From Rhodobiaceae bacterium UBA7804 (GTDB lineage: Bacteria; Pseudomonadota; Alphaproteobacteria; Parvibaculales; Parvibaculaceae), in the NCBI GenBank assembly GCA_002480495.1, contig DLCG01000005.1, forward strand, positions 93,326 to 157,325: 64,000 bases of DNA. Direction: 5' to 3'. This document shows positions 42,168 to 51,497 of this stretch, piece by piece. The notes beneath the pieces were generated by a model. The model ran no database searches. It was given only the letters and a program-made list of their open reading frames with translations, and was not told where the DNA came from. The translations under genes and the position numbers were made by a program. Numbering within the stretch: the first letter of the stretch is position 1; each line of letters starts with the position of its first letter.

Positions 42168-43352
42168 GTGTCCATGAACAATCTTACAGTTGTTCTGGAG
42201 CAAGTTTTCCTGTGCGACAGATCCGGGCGGTACGCTAGCTTAAGCACATTCGATGACGCTTTCTGGAAGCGGTATCTCCGGGTATTCGATCGGGTTCGCA
42301 TCGTCGCGCGTGTGAAGCGGGTGAACGATTTCCCCGATGGGGCGTCTGTGCTGGCCGAACCGAGAGTGAGCGTTGCAGAGATACCCTTCTATCAAGGCCC
42401 CTTTCAGTTTCTGCTCCGGTACGTCGAGGTACAAAAGGCGCTGAAAAAGGCCGTGGATGCGGACGGCTTCTTCATTCTGAGGCTGCCGGGCTTTCTCGGA
42501 ATGGCAGTTGGGCAGCGTCTGAGGAGATTGCGCCGCCCGTATGCCGTAGAACTCGTGGGCGATCCTCAGGAGATATTGAGGCCAGGTGTTGCTGGCTCGC
42601 CCTTTACGAGACCATTGCTCAGGCCTTGGTTTGTTAGAGGAACTCGCGTTGCATGTTATGGCGCTGTTGGCGTGTCGTATGTCTCGCATTTGGTTTTAAG
42701 CGAGCGTTATCCTGCGGCTGACGGGGCGGAGATCGAATACTACTCCAGCATCAACTTGCCATCCGAGCGATTTGTAAGTGAATCGCGACACTATCAGCCT
42801 TCTATTTCGCCGGTTCGTATTCTTACTGTCGGGTCGCTTGAGTATCGTGCGAAGGGTGTGGATGTCCTTTTGAGGGCATGTGCAAGCCTTAATTCTAGCA
42901 ATGTTCCGGTGTCTTTGGAGATTGTCGGCGAAGGAATTCTTCGGCGTGAGCTTGAGGAGCTGGTTCAGTCTCTCGGAATATCGGATGCAGTCCGCTTTGC
43001 GGGACACCTGCCGCATGACGATGTATTCAACCAGATGGATCAATGTGACCTTTTCGTTCTGGCAAGCCGCAGCGAGGGATTGCCTCGGGTCGTCGTTGAG
43101 GCGATGGCCCGCGGTTTGCCGGTCGTCGCCACGTCGGTGGGGGGGATTCCCGAACTAATTGACGTTGAGTTTCTTGCGCCGCCGGACGATGCCGCGGCTC
43201 TCGCGGATTTGATCGGCAAAGTCGTGTCATCGCCGGAGACTCTTTCCTCCATGTCTGCCAACAATTTGGGCCGTGCATCGGCATATGCTGCGAGCGAATT
43301 GACGACAAGGAGAGATCGATTTTATCGCGCCATTTTGGCACGATCGGAGTAG
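42168..43352 (+). CDS. Glycosyltransferase, GT4 family
   Basis: A 394-residue GT-B glycosyltransferase. The C-terminal GT4 domain has ILTVGSLEYRAKGVDVLLRA (about residues 218-237), IVGEGILRRELEELV and the E-x7-E motif in EGLPRVVVEAMARGLPVVAT near residue 306. The N-terminal domain lacks close recognisable features. The start may be the GTG at 42168 or the ATG at 42174; GATGGG upstream favours the GTG. A 111-bp gap separates it from the preceding glycosyltransferase gene. The next glycosyltransferase begins five bases after its stop. Confidence 0.83.
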   Translation: MSMNNLTVVLEQVFLCDRSGRYASLSTFDDAFWKRYLRVFDRVRIVARVKRVNDFPDGASVLAEPRVSVAEIPFYQGPFQFLLRYVEVQKALKKAVDADGFFILRLPGFLGMAVGQRLRRLRRPYAVELVGDPQEILRPGVAGSPFTRPLLRPWFVRGTRVACYGAVGVSYVSHLVLSERYPAADGAEIEYYSSINLPSERFVSESRHYQPSISPVRILTVGSLEYRAKGVDVLLRACASLNSSNVPVSLEIVGEGILRRELEELVQSLGISDAVRFAGHLPHDDVFNQMDQCDLFVLASRSEGLPRVVVEAMARGLPVVATSVGGIPELIDVEFLAPPDDAAALADLIGKVVSSPETLSSMSANNLGRASAYAASELTTRRDRFYRAILARSE

Positions 43353-43357
43353 CCAAG

Positions 43358-44491
43358 ATGCGAGTCATGCAACTCATCAAGACGACGCGCGGCGCAACAT
43401 GGGCGTTGCGGCAAGTTCGCGTGTTGCGCGATCTGGGGGTCGAGGTTCATGTCGTGTTGCCCGATGGCGAAGGATTGACGAGCGAGTATCGCAACGCAGG
43501 AGCGGCGGTGCATATCCTTGACACCGACATTGCCAGTTTGAAGCGTCCTGCAGCATTCCTTGAAGCTCGTCGAGCATTCCGCTCGTTGGTAGATTCAACG
43601 AAGCCGCAATTGCTTCATTCTCATTTCGTTGGCACGACACTTTTTATGCGATTTGCGATGGGGAACTCCGGTCCAAAGCGAATTTTTCAAGTGCCCGGCC
43701 CCTTGCACTTGGAGAATTTGATTACGAAGCAGGTGGAGATTAGAAGCGCTGGTGCATTGGATTTCTGGGTGGCGAGTTGTTCCGCCACGCGAGAAATCTA
43801 TCGGAACGCCGGAATTTCGGATCGCAAGATTGGCATGGTGTACTATGGAATCGACTTTGATCGATTCAGGACGGTTTCCCCGGTAGATCTGCGGTCAAGT
43901 TTGGGAATTTCGAGGGATGCCGCAGTTGTGGGCATGGTTGCCTATATATATGGACCTAAGAAGTGGCTCGGGCAGAGACGTGGATTGAAGGGCCATGAAG
44001 ATTTGATCGATGCACTGGGGCTTCTCAAGCGCCACGGACGCGATATCGCCGGTGTATTCGTTGGAGGCGCTTGGACAGGCGCTGAACGCTATGCAGAACA
44101 GGTCTATCGGTACGGGAAAACGGTGCTCGCAGACAGCGCGCACTTTCTAGGAAACCGCGACGATGTTGCCGATCTTTATGCGGGCTTCGATGTTGCTGTT
44201 CATCCGTCACATTCCGAGAACTTGGGAGGCGCGGTGGAATCTCTTGCTTTGGGAGTGCCTACAATAACCACCAATGTTGGTGGCTTTCCAGATGTAGTCC
44301 TGCCAGGTAAAACCGGGTGGCTTGTGCCGCCCAGACAGCCATATAAACTCGTGACAGCAATAGAGGATGCCTTGGACAGGCCGGAACTTGCACGGGAATA
44401 TGCAACTCAGGGATCGCTTCTCGTAAGAGAGAAACTTGACGTGAACAAGAATGGACGCGAACTTCTTTCCTATTATCAGTCTATTGCATGA
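43358..44491 (+). CDS. Glycosyltransferase, GT4 family
   Basis: A 377-residue GT-B glycosyltransferase. The N-terminus (MRVMQLIKTTRGATWALRQVRVLRDLGVEVHVVLPDGEG) has the usual first strands of a GT4 fold. In the C-terminal domain are HPSHSENLGGAVESLALGVPTITT (about residues 285-308) and FPDVVLPGKTGWLVPP. Spacing of the two Glu in ENLGGAVE is one shorter than in the classical motif. Its stop overlaps the start of the sugar-transferase gene, where GC-rich codon use resumes. Confidence 0.83.
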   Translation: MRVMQLIKTTRGATWALRQVRVLRDLGVEVHVVLPDGEGLTSEYRNAGAAVHILDTDIASLKRPAAFLEARRAFRSLVDSTKPQLLHSHFVGTTLFMRFAMGNSGPKRIFQVPGPLHLENLITKQVEIRSAGALDFWVASCSATREIYRNAGISDRKIGMVYYGIDFDRFRTVSPVDLRSSLGISRDAAVVGMVAYIYGPKKWLGQRRGLKGHEDLIDALGLLKRHGRDIAGVFVGGAWTGAERYAEQVYRYGKTVLADSAHFLGNRDDVADLYAGFDVAVHPSHSENLGGAVESLALGVPTITTNVGGFPDVVLPGKTGWLVPPRQPYKLVTAIEDALDRPELAREYATQGSLLVREKLDVNKNGRELLSYYQSIA

Positions 44492-45132
44492 TGCCAGCTA
44501 TCAGCTTCATTCCATTCGAAGACATTGATGTGCAGCCAATGAAGCGCATGGTCGATATTCTGGGGTCGCTTGCCGCGCTTCTCGTCCTGCTGCCCGTGAT
44601 CCTTCTCGTTGCGGCGGCGATCCGCTGGCGCATGGGCGCGCCCGTCCTCTTCCGGCAGCTGCGCCCCGGTCTCCACGGCCAGCCCTTCGAGATGATAAAG
44701 TTCCGTACCATGCTGAATGCCACCGATGCGCAAGGCCGGCCCTTGCCGGATGCGGAACGCCTCACGGCACTCGGCCGCTTTCTGCGCGCAATGAGCCTCG
44801 ATGAGCTGCCCGAGCTCTGGAATGTGCTCAATGGCGATATGAGCCTTGTCGGCCCGCGGCCGCTGCTGATGGAATATCTGGAGCTTTACTCGCCGGAGCA
44901 GGCGCGGCGCCATGAAGTAAAGCCCGGCATCACCGGCTGGGCGCAGGTGAACGGCCGCAATGCCATCTCCTGGGAAGAGAAGTTCAGGCATGATGTCTGG
45001 TATGTCGACAACCGCAGTCTTTGGCTCGATCTGAAAATCCTCCTGCTGAGTGTCGTAAAGGTCTTCGGCAGGCATGGCATTTCGGCAGATGGAGAGGCGA
45101 CGATGCCGCGGTTCAGGGGGGGCCGTTCATGA
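44488..45132 (+). CDS. Initiating sugar-phosphate transferase (PglC-like)
   Basis: A 214-residue monotopic phosphoglycosyl transferase. A reentrant hydrophobic helix (KRMVDILGSLAALLVLLPVILLV, about residues 18-42) is followed by PVLFRQLRPGLHGQPFEMIKFRTM and the catalytic Asp-Glu dyad in SLDELPELWNVLNGDMSLVGPRPL. It lacks the long N-terminal membrane domain of WcaJ/WbaP, which makes it PglC-sized. It should transfer a phospho-sugar to undecaprenyl phosphate to begin the repeat. Together with the three genes downstream this suggests that a diacetamido-trideoxyhexose is the first sugar. Confidence 0.87.
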   Translation: MMPAISFIPFEDIDVQPMKRMVDILGSLAALLVLLPVILLVAAAIRWRMGAPVLFRQLRPGLHGQPFEMIKFRTMLNATDAQGRPLPDAERLTALGRFLRAMSLDELPELWNVLNGDMSLVGPRPLLMEYLELYSPEQARRHEVKPGITGWAQVNGRNAISWEEKFRHDVWYVDNRSLWLDLKILLLSVVKVFGRHGISADGEATMPRFRGGRS

Positions 45133-45776
45133 ATGGACTGATCGGCGTCTATGGCGCGGGCGGGTGTGGCCGAGGGATTCTTCCTCTCGTGCGGGCGCAG
45201 GCGAAGGATGCGCAAGTCGTGTTCATCGACGACGGCATGGCGCCGGGCACTTCGAACGGCCATGAAATCATGGGATGGGAGAAGTTCCGCGGCCTCGAAG
45301 CACCGTCAAAGCGGGTTTGCCTTGCGATTGCGGCTTCGGCGGTTCGCGAGAAACTTGCGCTGCGCTGCGACAGTGAAGGCATTGGCCTGTTCGAGGCGCG
45401 CGCCGCAAATGTCATTCAGATGGACGATGTGGTTATAGACGACGGCGCATGCCTGTCACCCTTCGTCACCCTGACCTCGAACATACGTATCGGCCGTTGT
45501 TTTCACGCCAATCTTTACTCCTATGTTGAGCACGATTGCGTCATCGGTGATTTCGTCACATTCGCACCTGGCGTGAAATGCAATGGAAATGTAACGGTCG
45601 AGGATCATGCCTATATCGGCGCGGGCGCCGTGCTGAAACAGGGAGAGCCCGGAAAGCCGCTTGTCATCGGCCGTGGTGCCGTCGTCGGCATGGGGGCGGT
45701 CGTCACGAAGAGCGTTCCGCCGGGCGTGACGGTCGTCGGCAATCCCGCGCGCATTCTGGAGAAGCGCGATGCTTGA
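45129..45776 (+). CDS. Sugar O/N-acetyltransferase (PglD/NeuD family)
   Basis: A 215-residue protein with an N-terminal Rossmann-like part (GVYGAGGCGRGILPLV) and a C-terminal left-handed beta-helix of hexapeptide repeats (about residues 105-205, for example VIGDFVTFAPGVKCNGNVTVEDHAYIGAGAVL). This is the PglD layout; PglD N-acetylates the UDP-4-amino sugar using acetyl-CoA. The probable catalytic His is in VEHDCVIGDF. The ATG overlaps the stop of the transferase gene (ATGA) and its end overlaps the aminotransferase gene by eight bases. Confidence 0.85.
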   Translation: MNGLIGVYGAGGCGRGILPLVRAQAKDAQVVFIDDGMAPGTSNGHEIMGWEKFRGLEAPSKRVCLAIAASAVREKLALRCDSEGIGLFEARAANVIQMDDVVIDDGACLSPFVTLTSNIRIGRCFHANLYSYVEHDCVIGDFVTFAPGVKCNGNVTVEDHAYIGAGAVLKQGEPGKPLVIGRGAVVGMGAVVTKSVPPGVTVVGNPARILEKRDA

Positions 45777-46983
45777 TACGCCCTTCGCGCCCTGGCCGAG
45801 CTTCACCGAGGAGGAGGCGGACGCCGTCCGTCGCGTGCTGCTGTCCAACCGGGTGAATTACTGGACGGGCAAGGAGTGCCGCCAATTCGAGGAAGAGTTC
45901 GCAGCATGGGCGGGCACGCGCCATGCGATCGCACTGACGAACGGTACCGTCGCGCTCGATCTTGCGTTGCGCGGGCTCGGTATCGGGCCGGGCGACGAGG
46001 TGATCGTCACGCCGCGTACATTTATCGCTTCTGTTTCCTGCGTCGTGAATGCGGGGGCGGTTCCCGTTTTCGCCGATGTCGGCCGCGACAGCGGCAATCT
46101 TTCGGCCGAAACCATCGAGGCGGCCCTCACACCGCGCACCAAGGCCGTCATCCTCGTCCATCTCGCCGGCTGGCCCTGCGATATGGATCCGATCATGACG
46201 CTTGCAGAGCAGCGCGGTTTCAAGGTGATCGAGGACTGCGCGCAGGCGCATGGCGCGCAGTACAAGGGGCGCTCCGTCGGCGCCATCGGGCATGTCGGCG
46301 CCTGGTCGTTCTGCCAGGACAAGATCATGACGACCGGCGGCGAAGGCGGCATGATCACCTGCAATGACGCCGATCTATGGTCGCGCATGTGGTCGTTCAA
46401 GGATCATGGCAAGAGCTGGGAAGCGGTCTATGAGCGGGCGCATCCGCCTGGGTTCCGCTGGGTTCATGACAGCTTCGGTACCAACTGGCGCATGCTCGAA
46501 ATGCAGGCGGCAATCGGCCGTATCCAGCTTGCCCGCATGAGCGATTGGCAGACGAAGCGTGCTGAAAATGCGAGCCGCATTGCCAATGCACTGGCGCCTT
46601 TCAGCGGCTCAGGCGGTGCGCTGCGTCTGCCGCAGCTGGCGCATGAGGGCAATGATGCGCCTGGCAGCAGGCATGCCTTCTACAGGCTCTACGGATATGT
46701 GCAGCCTGAGAATCTTGCGCCCGGCTGGAGCCGCGACAAGATTGTGGAAGAAATTTCCGCGCGGGGCGTACCCTGTTTTCAGGGCAGCTGCTCGGAAGTC
46801 TATCGGGAGCACGCGTTTGACGGCACGGGGTGGCGGCCGGAAAACGCGCTTCCGGTGGCGCAGGAACTTGGGCAAACGAGTCTTTGTTTTCTCGTGCATC
46901 CAACCTTGCGAGACGAAGACATACGCAAGACCTGCGAAGTAGCGTCAACCGTATTCACCGCGGCGACGGGTCACGCCGTTTGA
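45769..46983 (+). CDS. DegT/DnrJ/EryC1/StrS-family sugar aminotransferase (PglE-like)
   Basis: A 404-residue PLP enzyme. The Lys that should bind PLP lies in SFCQDKIMTTGGEGGM at about residues 181-196, and LTNGTVALDLALRGLGIGPGDEVIV with the FIASV strand is typical of the fold. In this setting it should aminate the 4-keto sugar made by the dehydratase at 47036; the acetyltransferase upstream would then acetylate the product. Its start overlaps the acetyltransferase end. A short gap of 52 bp follows. Confidence 0.86.
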   Translation: MLDTPFAPWPSFTEEEADAVRRVLLSNRVNYWTGKECRQFEEEFAAWAGTRHAIALTNGTVALDLALRGLGIGPGDEVIVTPRTFIASVSCVVNAGAVPVFADVGRDSGNLSAETIEAALTPRTKAVILVHLAGWPCDMDPIMTLAEQRGFKVIEDCAQAHGAQYKGRSVGAIGHVGAWSFCQDKIMTTGGEGGMITCNDADLWSRMWSFKDHGKSWEAVYERAHPPGFRWVHDSFGTNWRMLEMQAAIGRIQLARMSDWQTKRAENASRIANALAPFSGSGGALRLPQLAHEGNDAPGSRHAFYRLYGYVQPENLAPGWSRDKIVEEISARGVPCFQGSCSEVYREHAFDGTGWRPENALPVAQELGQTSLCFLVHPTLRDEDIRKTCEVASTVFTAATGHAV

Positions 46984-47035
46984 ACCTGGCAATCAGCGTC
47001 TGTCTTGGAGACTGTCCCATCGGAATGAATTCGAT

Positions 47036-48976
47036 ATGAGCGCTATTCTCCGATTTGCCGATCGGACAACGGATCGGCTTTTGTCGCTTCCCCGTCCAGC
47101 CAAACGTCTGGTGGCGGTGTCTTCCGACCTTTTTCTCGTGATCGCCACTGTCTGGCTGGCTTTTGTGCTGAGGCTGGAGGATTTCGTTCCTTTGTCCTAT
47201 CCGGTGCTGACAGCGGCCGCAACGAGCGCGATCATAGCCGTGCCTGTGTTTCTCTATTTCGGTCTTTATAACGCAATCTTCCGGTTTGCCGGTACGCATG
47301 CTCTGATCGAGGTCGGCCGCGCCATTCTGGTTTATGCCATCGTCTTCTCAGGCATCTTTACGCTGATCGGTTTTTCCGGGATACCGCGTTCGGTCGGTAT
47401 CATTCAGCCGATACTGTTTCTCCTTGGTGTGCTCGCTTCCCGCGCCTTTGTCCGCGGGTTTTTGGGGCGCCGCTCCGCTGCCTTGACGCGCAAGGTCAGA
47501 ATGCGCGTATTGATCTATGGTGCAGGGTCGGCCGGACAGCAGCTTGCAAATGCGCTTGCAGGTGGAGAGGGGTATGAGGTCTTAGGCTTTGTCGATGACG
47601 ATCCGTCATTGCACAAACGCCGCCTGAACGGCCGTCTCGTCTACTCTCCGGACCGGCTCTACAAGATCATTGGAAAGCTCGATATCACGGATATCCTGCT
47701 TGCCATTCCTTCGACCGACAGGATTCGCCGCCGCGAAATTTTGCGGTTTCTCGAGCCCATGTCGGTGCGTGTGCGCACGCTGCCAGGTCTCGACGATCTT
47801 GCCTATGGCCGCATTCAGGCAAGCGAGCTGAAGGAACTCGATGCGGACGACCTTCTGGGGCGGCAGCCCGTTGAGCCTGACAGGAATCTCATAGAAAGCG
47901 ACATTCGCGGCAAGAATGTGCTGGTCACCGGCGCAGGCGGGTCGATCGGCAGCGAACTCTGCCGGCAGATAATTGCATGCCAGCCAAAGCGGCTTGTTCT
48001 CTTCGATTCCTCAGAGTTTGCGCTTTTCAGGATACATCAGGAACTTTTGCCGCGCGCCGGGCGGTCCGGCGTTGAACTCGTTCCAGTGTTGGGTTCCGTT
48101 CAGGATGAGGAACGCATAGGCGAAGTCGTCCCGTCGTTCGAGCCCGACACGATCTATCACGCTGCGGCTTACAAACATGTCCCTCTCGTTCAGGGGAACC
48201 CGATCGAGGGATTGAAGAACAATGTCTGGGGAACAATGGCTTGTGCGCGCGCGGCACACAGGCATGGCGTCGGCAAATTCGTTCTCGTCAGCACGGACAA
48301 GGCGGTCCGGCCGACCAATGTGATGGGCGCCAGCAAGCGCCTCGCCGAACTCGTGTTGCAGGCGATCGATGCCGATCTGCGTTCCACGCCGGGGCTGCAG
48401 GATGGCGGCGGCCGGAACACGCGCTTTTCCATGGTGCGGTTTGGCAATGTCCTCGATTCTTCGGGCTCGGTCGTGCCCCTGTTCCGCAAGCAGATTGAGG
48501 ATGGCGGGCCCATCACGCTTACACATCCGGAAGTAACGCGTTTCTTCATGACCATTCCGGAGGCGGCCCAGCTTGTGATTCAGGCTGGCGCCATGGGGCA
48601 GGGCGGAGACGTGTTCCTTTTGGATATGGGAGAGCCTGTCCAGATCGCGCATCTTGCGCGCCGCATGATCGCACTTTCGGGGCTGACGGCGAAGGACGAG
48701 GAAAATCCGGACGGCGACATCGAAATCCGGGTTGTCGGCCTGCGTCCGGGCGAAAAGCTCTATGAAGAATTGTTGATTGGCGATAATCCGCAGCCGACCG
48801 GTCATCCGAGGATCATGAAAGCGAATGAAGAAATGATCGAATGGAGTGACCTCGCGCCGCAGCTCGACAGCTTGCGCGACGCGATGCGGCGGATGGATAT
48901 GGATACAGTTGAGGCCATATTGACGAGGCTTGTTTCCGGGTACAAGCCGTCGTCATGCGGAACGTCTGGCGATTGA
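47036..48976 (+). CDS. Membrane-bound UDP-sugar 4,6-dehydratase (PglF/CapD/WbpM family)
   Basis: A 646-residue dehydratase. Four membrane segments occupy about residues 22-125. A first Rossmann-type domain begins GAGSAGQQLANAL near residue 161. The catalytic SDR domain begins VTGAGGSIGSELCRQI near residue 297, with HAAAYKHVPL and the STDKAVRPTNVMGASKR segment (about 420-437) replacing the usual Tyr-x3-Lys, as in this family. It converts UDP-GlcNAc to the 4-keto-6-deoxy sugar, the first step of the bacillosamine-type pathway completed by the two genes upstream. Confidence 0.9.
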   Translation: MSAILRFADRTTDRLLSLPRPAKRLVAVSSDLFLVIATVWLAFVLRLEDFVPLSYPVLTAAATSAIIAVPVFLYFGLYNAIFRFAGTHALIEVGRAILVYAIVFSGIFTLIGFSGIPRSVGIIQPILFLLGVLASRAFVRGFLGRRSAALTRKVRMRVLIYGAGSAGQQLANALAGGEGYEVLGFVDDDPSLHKRRLNGRLVYSPDRLYKIIGKLDITDILLAIPSTDRIRRREILRFLEPMSVRVRTLPGLDDLAYGRIQASELKELDADDLLGRQPVEPDRNLIESDIRGKNVLVTGAGGSIGSELCRQIIACQPKRLVLFDSSEFALFRIHQELLPRAGRSGVELVPVLGSVQDEERIGEVVPSFEPDTIYHAAAYKHVPLVQGNPIEGLKNNVWGTMACARAAHRHGVGKFVLVSTDKAVRPTNVMGASKRLAELVLQAIDADLRSTPGLQDGGGRNTRFSMVRFGNVLDSSGSVVPLFRKQIEDGGPITLTHPEVTRFFMTIPEAAQLVIQAGAMGQGGDVFLLDMGEPVQIAHLARRMIALSGLTAKDEENPDGDIEIRVVGLRPGEKLYEELLIGDNPQPTGHPRIMKANEEMIEWSDLAPQLDSLRDAMRRMDMDTVEAILTRLVSGYKPSSCGTSGD

Positions 48977-48994
48977 AAGTGCGACCGATAGAGG

Positions 48995-50317
48995 TCAGGC
49001 AGGGCACCTGATGCTGGTCCGGCCGACAGAGTGATACTCGAAGCCTGCGTCCTGCATCTCGGCGGTCGTGTATATGTTCCGCAAGTCGATGATGAGGGGG
49101 CGGCGGAGGAGCGATTTCACGCGTTTGAGGTCCAGTGCGCGGAATTCGTTCCATTCGGTGAGGATCACCAGCGCATCGGCATCCTTCATCGTGCCATAGG
49201 CGTCTTCCGCCCAGTCGACATGTGGAAGAAGCTGGCGGGCCTCATGCATGCCTTCAGGATCGAAGGCTACGATGCGCGCGCCTGATTTCTGAAGCGCGGG
49301 AATGATGTCGAGGCTCGGTGCGTCGCGCATGTCGTCGGTATTCGGCTTGAAGGTGACGCCCAGCACGGCTATGCGCTTGCCTTCGATGTCGCCGCCCAGC
49401 GCCTGCGCGATCCGCTCCGCCATGCGCTTCTTGCGGGCGTCATTCGCGTGCACCACCGCATCGACAATCGAAACGGATGTGCCGAAATCATTGGCCGTCT
49501 GCAGCAGCGCCTTGGTGTCCTTCGGGAAGCAGGAGCCGCCATAGCCGGGGCCCGCATGAAGGAATTTCTTGCCGATACGGCCGTCAAGGCCGATGCCGCG
49601 CGCCACATCCTGTACATTGGCGCCCGTCGCCTCGCAAAGATCGGCCATCTCGTTGATGAAGGTAATCTTGGTGGCGAGGAAAGCATTGGCCGCATATTTG
49701 GTGAGTTCCGATGTGCGCCGGTCTGTGAAAAGAACGGGCGTTTCGTTCAGGAAAAGCGGGCGATAGATGCGGCGCATCACTTCGCGCGCGCGTTCGGAGT
49801 CCGTGCCGACGACGACACGGTCCGGCCGCATGAAATCGTCGATGGCGGCGCCTTCGCGCAGGAATTCAGGGTTCGAGGCCACATCGAAGTCGAGGCCGGG
49901 GCGGCGAGCGCGGATCAGCTCTTCCACGCGGTCGCCGGTGCCCACCGGCACGGTCGATTTATTGACGATAACGGCATAGGTATCGAGATTGTCGGCAATC
50001 TCCTCGGCGGCGGCGAAGACGTAGGTGAGATCGGCATGGCCATCGCCGCGCCGGCTCGGCGTGCCGACTGCGATGAAGATCGCTTCCGCGCCTTTTACGG
50101 CGTCGGCAATGTTCGTCGTAAAAGTGAGGCGTCCAGCTTTTGCATTGTCGTTCGCCAGTGCTTCGAGACCCGGCTCGAATATCGGAATTTCGCCGCGCTT
50201 CAGCCGCTCGATCTTTCCCGCGTCCTTGTCGACACAGACGACATCATGTCCGAATTCAGCAAAGCATGTGCCGGAGACAAGGCCCACATAGCCCGTGCCG
50301 ATCATGGCAATCTTCAT
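48995..50317 (-). CDS. ugd: UDP-glucose 6-dehydrogenase
   Basis: A 440-residue enzyme that oxidises UDP-glucose to UDP-glucuronate. The NAD motif is MIGTGYVGLVSG at residues 5-16; NKSTVPVGTGDRVEE and the catalytic Cys in GPGYGGSCFPKDTKAL (about residue 260) are intact. It is on the minus strand, downstream of galU, which makes its substrate; the two are about 50 bp apart and probably co-transcribed. Its product feeds the epimerase at 35864. Confidence 0.93.
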   Translation of the reverse strand: MKIAMIGTGYVGLVSGTCFAEFGHDVVCVDKDAGKIERLKRGEIPIFEPGLEALANDNAKAGRLTFTTNIADAVKGAEAIFIAVGTPSRRGDGHADLTYVFAAAEEIADNLDTYAVIVNKSTVPVGTGDRVEELIRARRPGLDFDVASNPEFLREGAAIDDFMRPDRVVVGTDSERAREVMRRIYRPLFLNETPVLFTDRRTSELTKYAANAFLATKITFINEMADLCEATGANVQDVARGIGLDGRIGKKFLHAGPGYGGSCFPKDTKALLQTANDFGTSVSIVDAVVHANDARKKRMAERIAQALGGDIEGKRIAVLGVTFKPNTDDMRDAPSLDIIPALQKSGARIVAFDPEGMHEARQLLPHVDWAEDAYGTMKDADALVILTEWNEFRALDLKRVKSLLRRPLIIDLRNIYTTAEMQDAGFEYHSVGRTSIRCPA

Positions 50318-50368
50318 CGGGAAATCTCTTGTGCGTTAGCGGATGAACGAAAATCTGGACAAAGCTAT

Positions 50369-51247
50369 CTACTGTTTCAGTAACAATTCTGCGACAGGCC
50401 GGAATTTTGGCGCGATGTCGGGGCGGGAAAGCGCAAGCGCGAGATTGGCCGAGAGGAAGCCGATCTTGTCGCCGCAATCATAGGTCGTTCCCTCGAAGCG
50501 GTAGGAAAAGAAATCCTGATCCGCAATGAGTTCGATCATGGCATCGGTGAGCTGGATTTCGCCGCCGGCACCCGGCTTCTGGATTTCGAGCTTGGCGAAG
50601 ATTTCCGGCTGCAGGATGTAACGGCCGGAAATGATGAGGTTCGAAGGCGCGTCTTCGAGCTTCGGCTTTTCCACCATGCCGGTGATGCGATGCGTGCGCT
50701 CGTCGAATTTTTGATTGAGCGCTACCACACCATAACGGTTCACATGGTCCTGCGGCACTTCCTCCACCGCGATGACATTGCCGCCATGCGCCTTGTAGAC
50801 ATCCATCATCTGGGCAAAGCAGCCGCGGGGCGCGTGGATCAGCATGTCCGGCAGTGCGAGCAGGAAGGGCTCATGGCCCACGATATCGCGCGCGCACCAG
50901 ACGGCATGGCCGAGGCCCAAGGGCTCCTGCTGGCGGACGAAGCTTGCTGCGCCCGCCGCCGGGCGGCTCGGCTTCAACATGGCGATTTCGGCGGTCTTGC
51001 CGCGTGCCTTCAGCGTCGCTTCCAGTTCATAGGCGAGATCGAAATGATCCTCGATCGCTCCCTTGCCGCGCCCGGTCACGAAGACGAAATGCTCGATGCC
51101 GGCTTCCGCCGCTTCCTCCACCGCATACTGGATCACCGGCTTGTCGACGACGGTCAGCATCTCCTTCGGCACCGCCTTAGTCGCGGGCAGGAAGCGCGTG
51201 CCGAGGCCGGCGACGGGGAAAACGGCTTTGCGGGGCATCTGGGTCAT
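50369..51247 (-). CDS. galU: UTP-glucose-1-phosphate uridylyltransferase
   Basis: A 292-residue nucleotidyltransferase that makes UDP-glucose. The N-terminal signature GLGTRFLPATKAVPKEML (about residues 15-32), the following VDKPVIQYAVEEA, and the central LALPDMLI and GMVEKPKLEDAPSN patterns are all standard GalU. It is the first gene of the galU-ugd pair on the minus strand. The 250-bp divergent gap to gmd should hold both promoters. Confidence 0.93.
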   Translation of the reverse strand: MTQMPRKAVFPVAGLGTRFLPATKAVPKEMLTVVDKPVIQYAVEEAAEAGIEHFVFVTGRGKGAIEDHFDLAYELEATLKARGKTAEIAMLKPSRPAAGAASFVRQQEPLGLGHAVWCARDIVGHEPFLLALPDMLIHAPRGCFAQMMDVYKAHGGNVIAVEEVPQDHVNRYGVVALNQKFDERTHRITGMVEKPKLEDAPSNLIISGRYILQPEIFAKLEIQKPGAGGEIQLTDAMIELIADQDFFSYRFEGTTYDCGDKIGFLSANLALALSRPDIAPKFRPVAELLLKQ

Positions 51248-51497
51248 TCAGGTCTCGCGGTGCGAAGTGTCAGCTAAGTAATTCATATCAGTAAGGAATT
51301 TGGCTTTCCAGAGCGACTTTTGGCATGGGGGGCAGCTTGCTGCAGGTGATGCGCGTTCCGCCTGTTTCCGATCGGGTAAAATCCATGTATCTAGAGACGC
51401 CTTCAGACCCCAAGGCATTCCCAGGGAACAGTCGGTCGGGGGTGGTGTGCTGGTGCTTCACCGGCCTTGATTGTCCATGTCGGGAGAGCGTCTGAAT

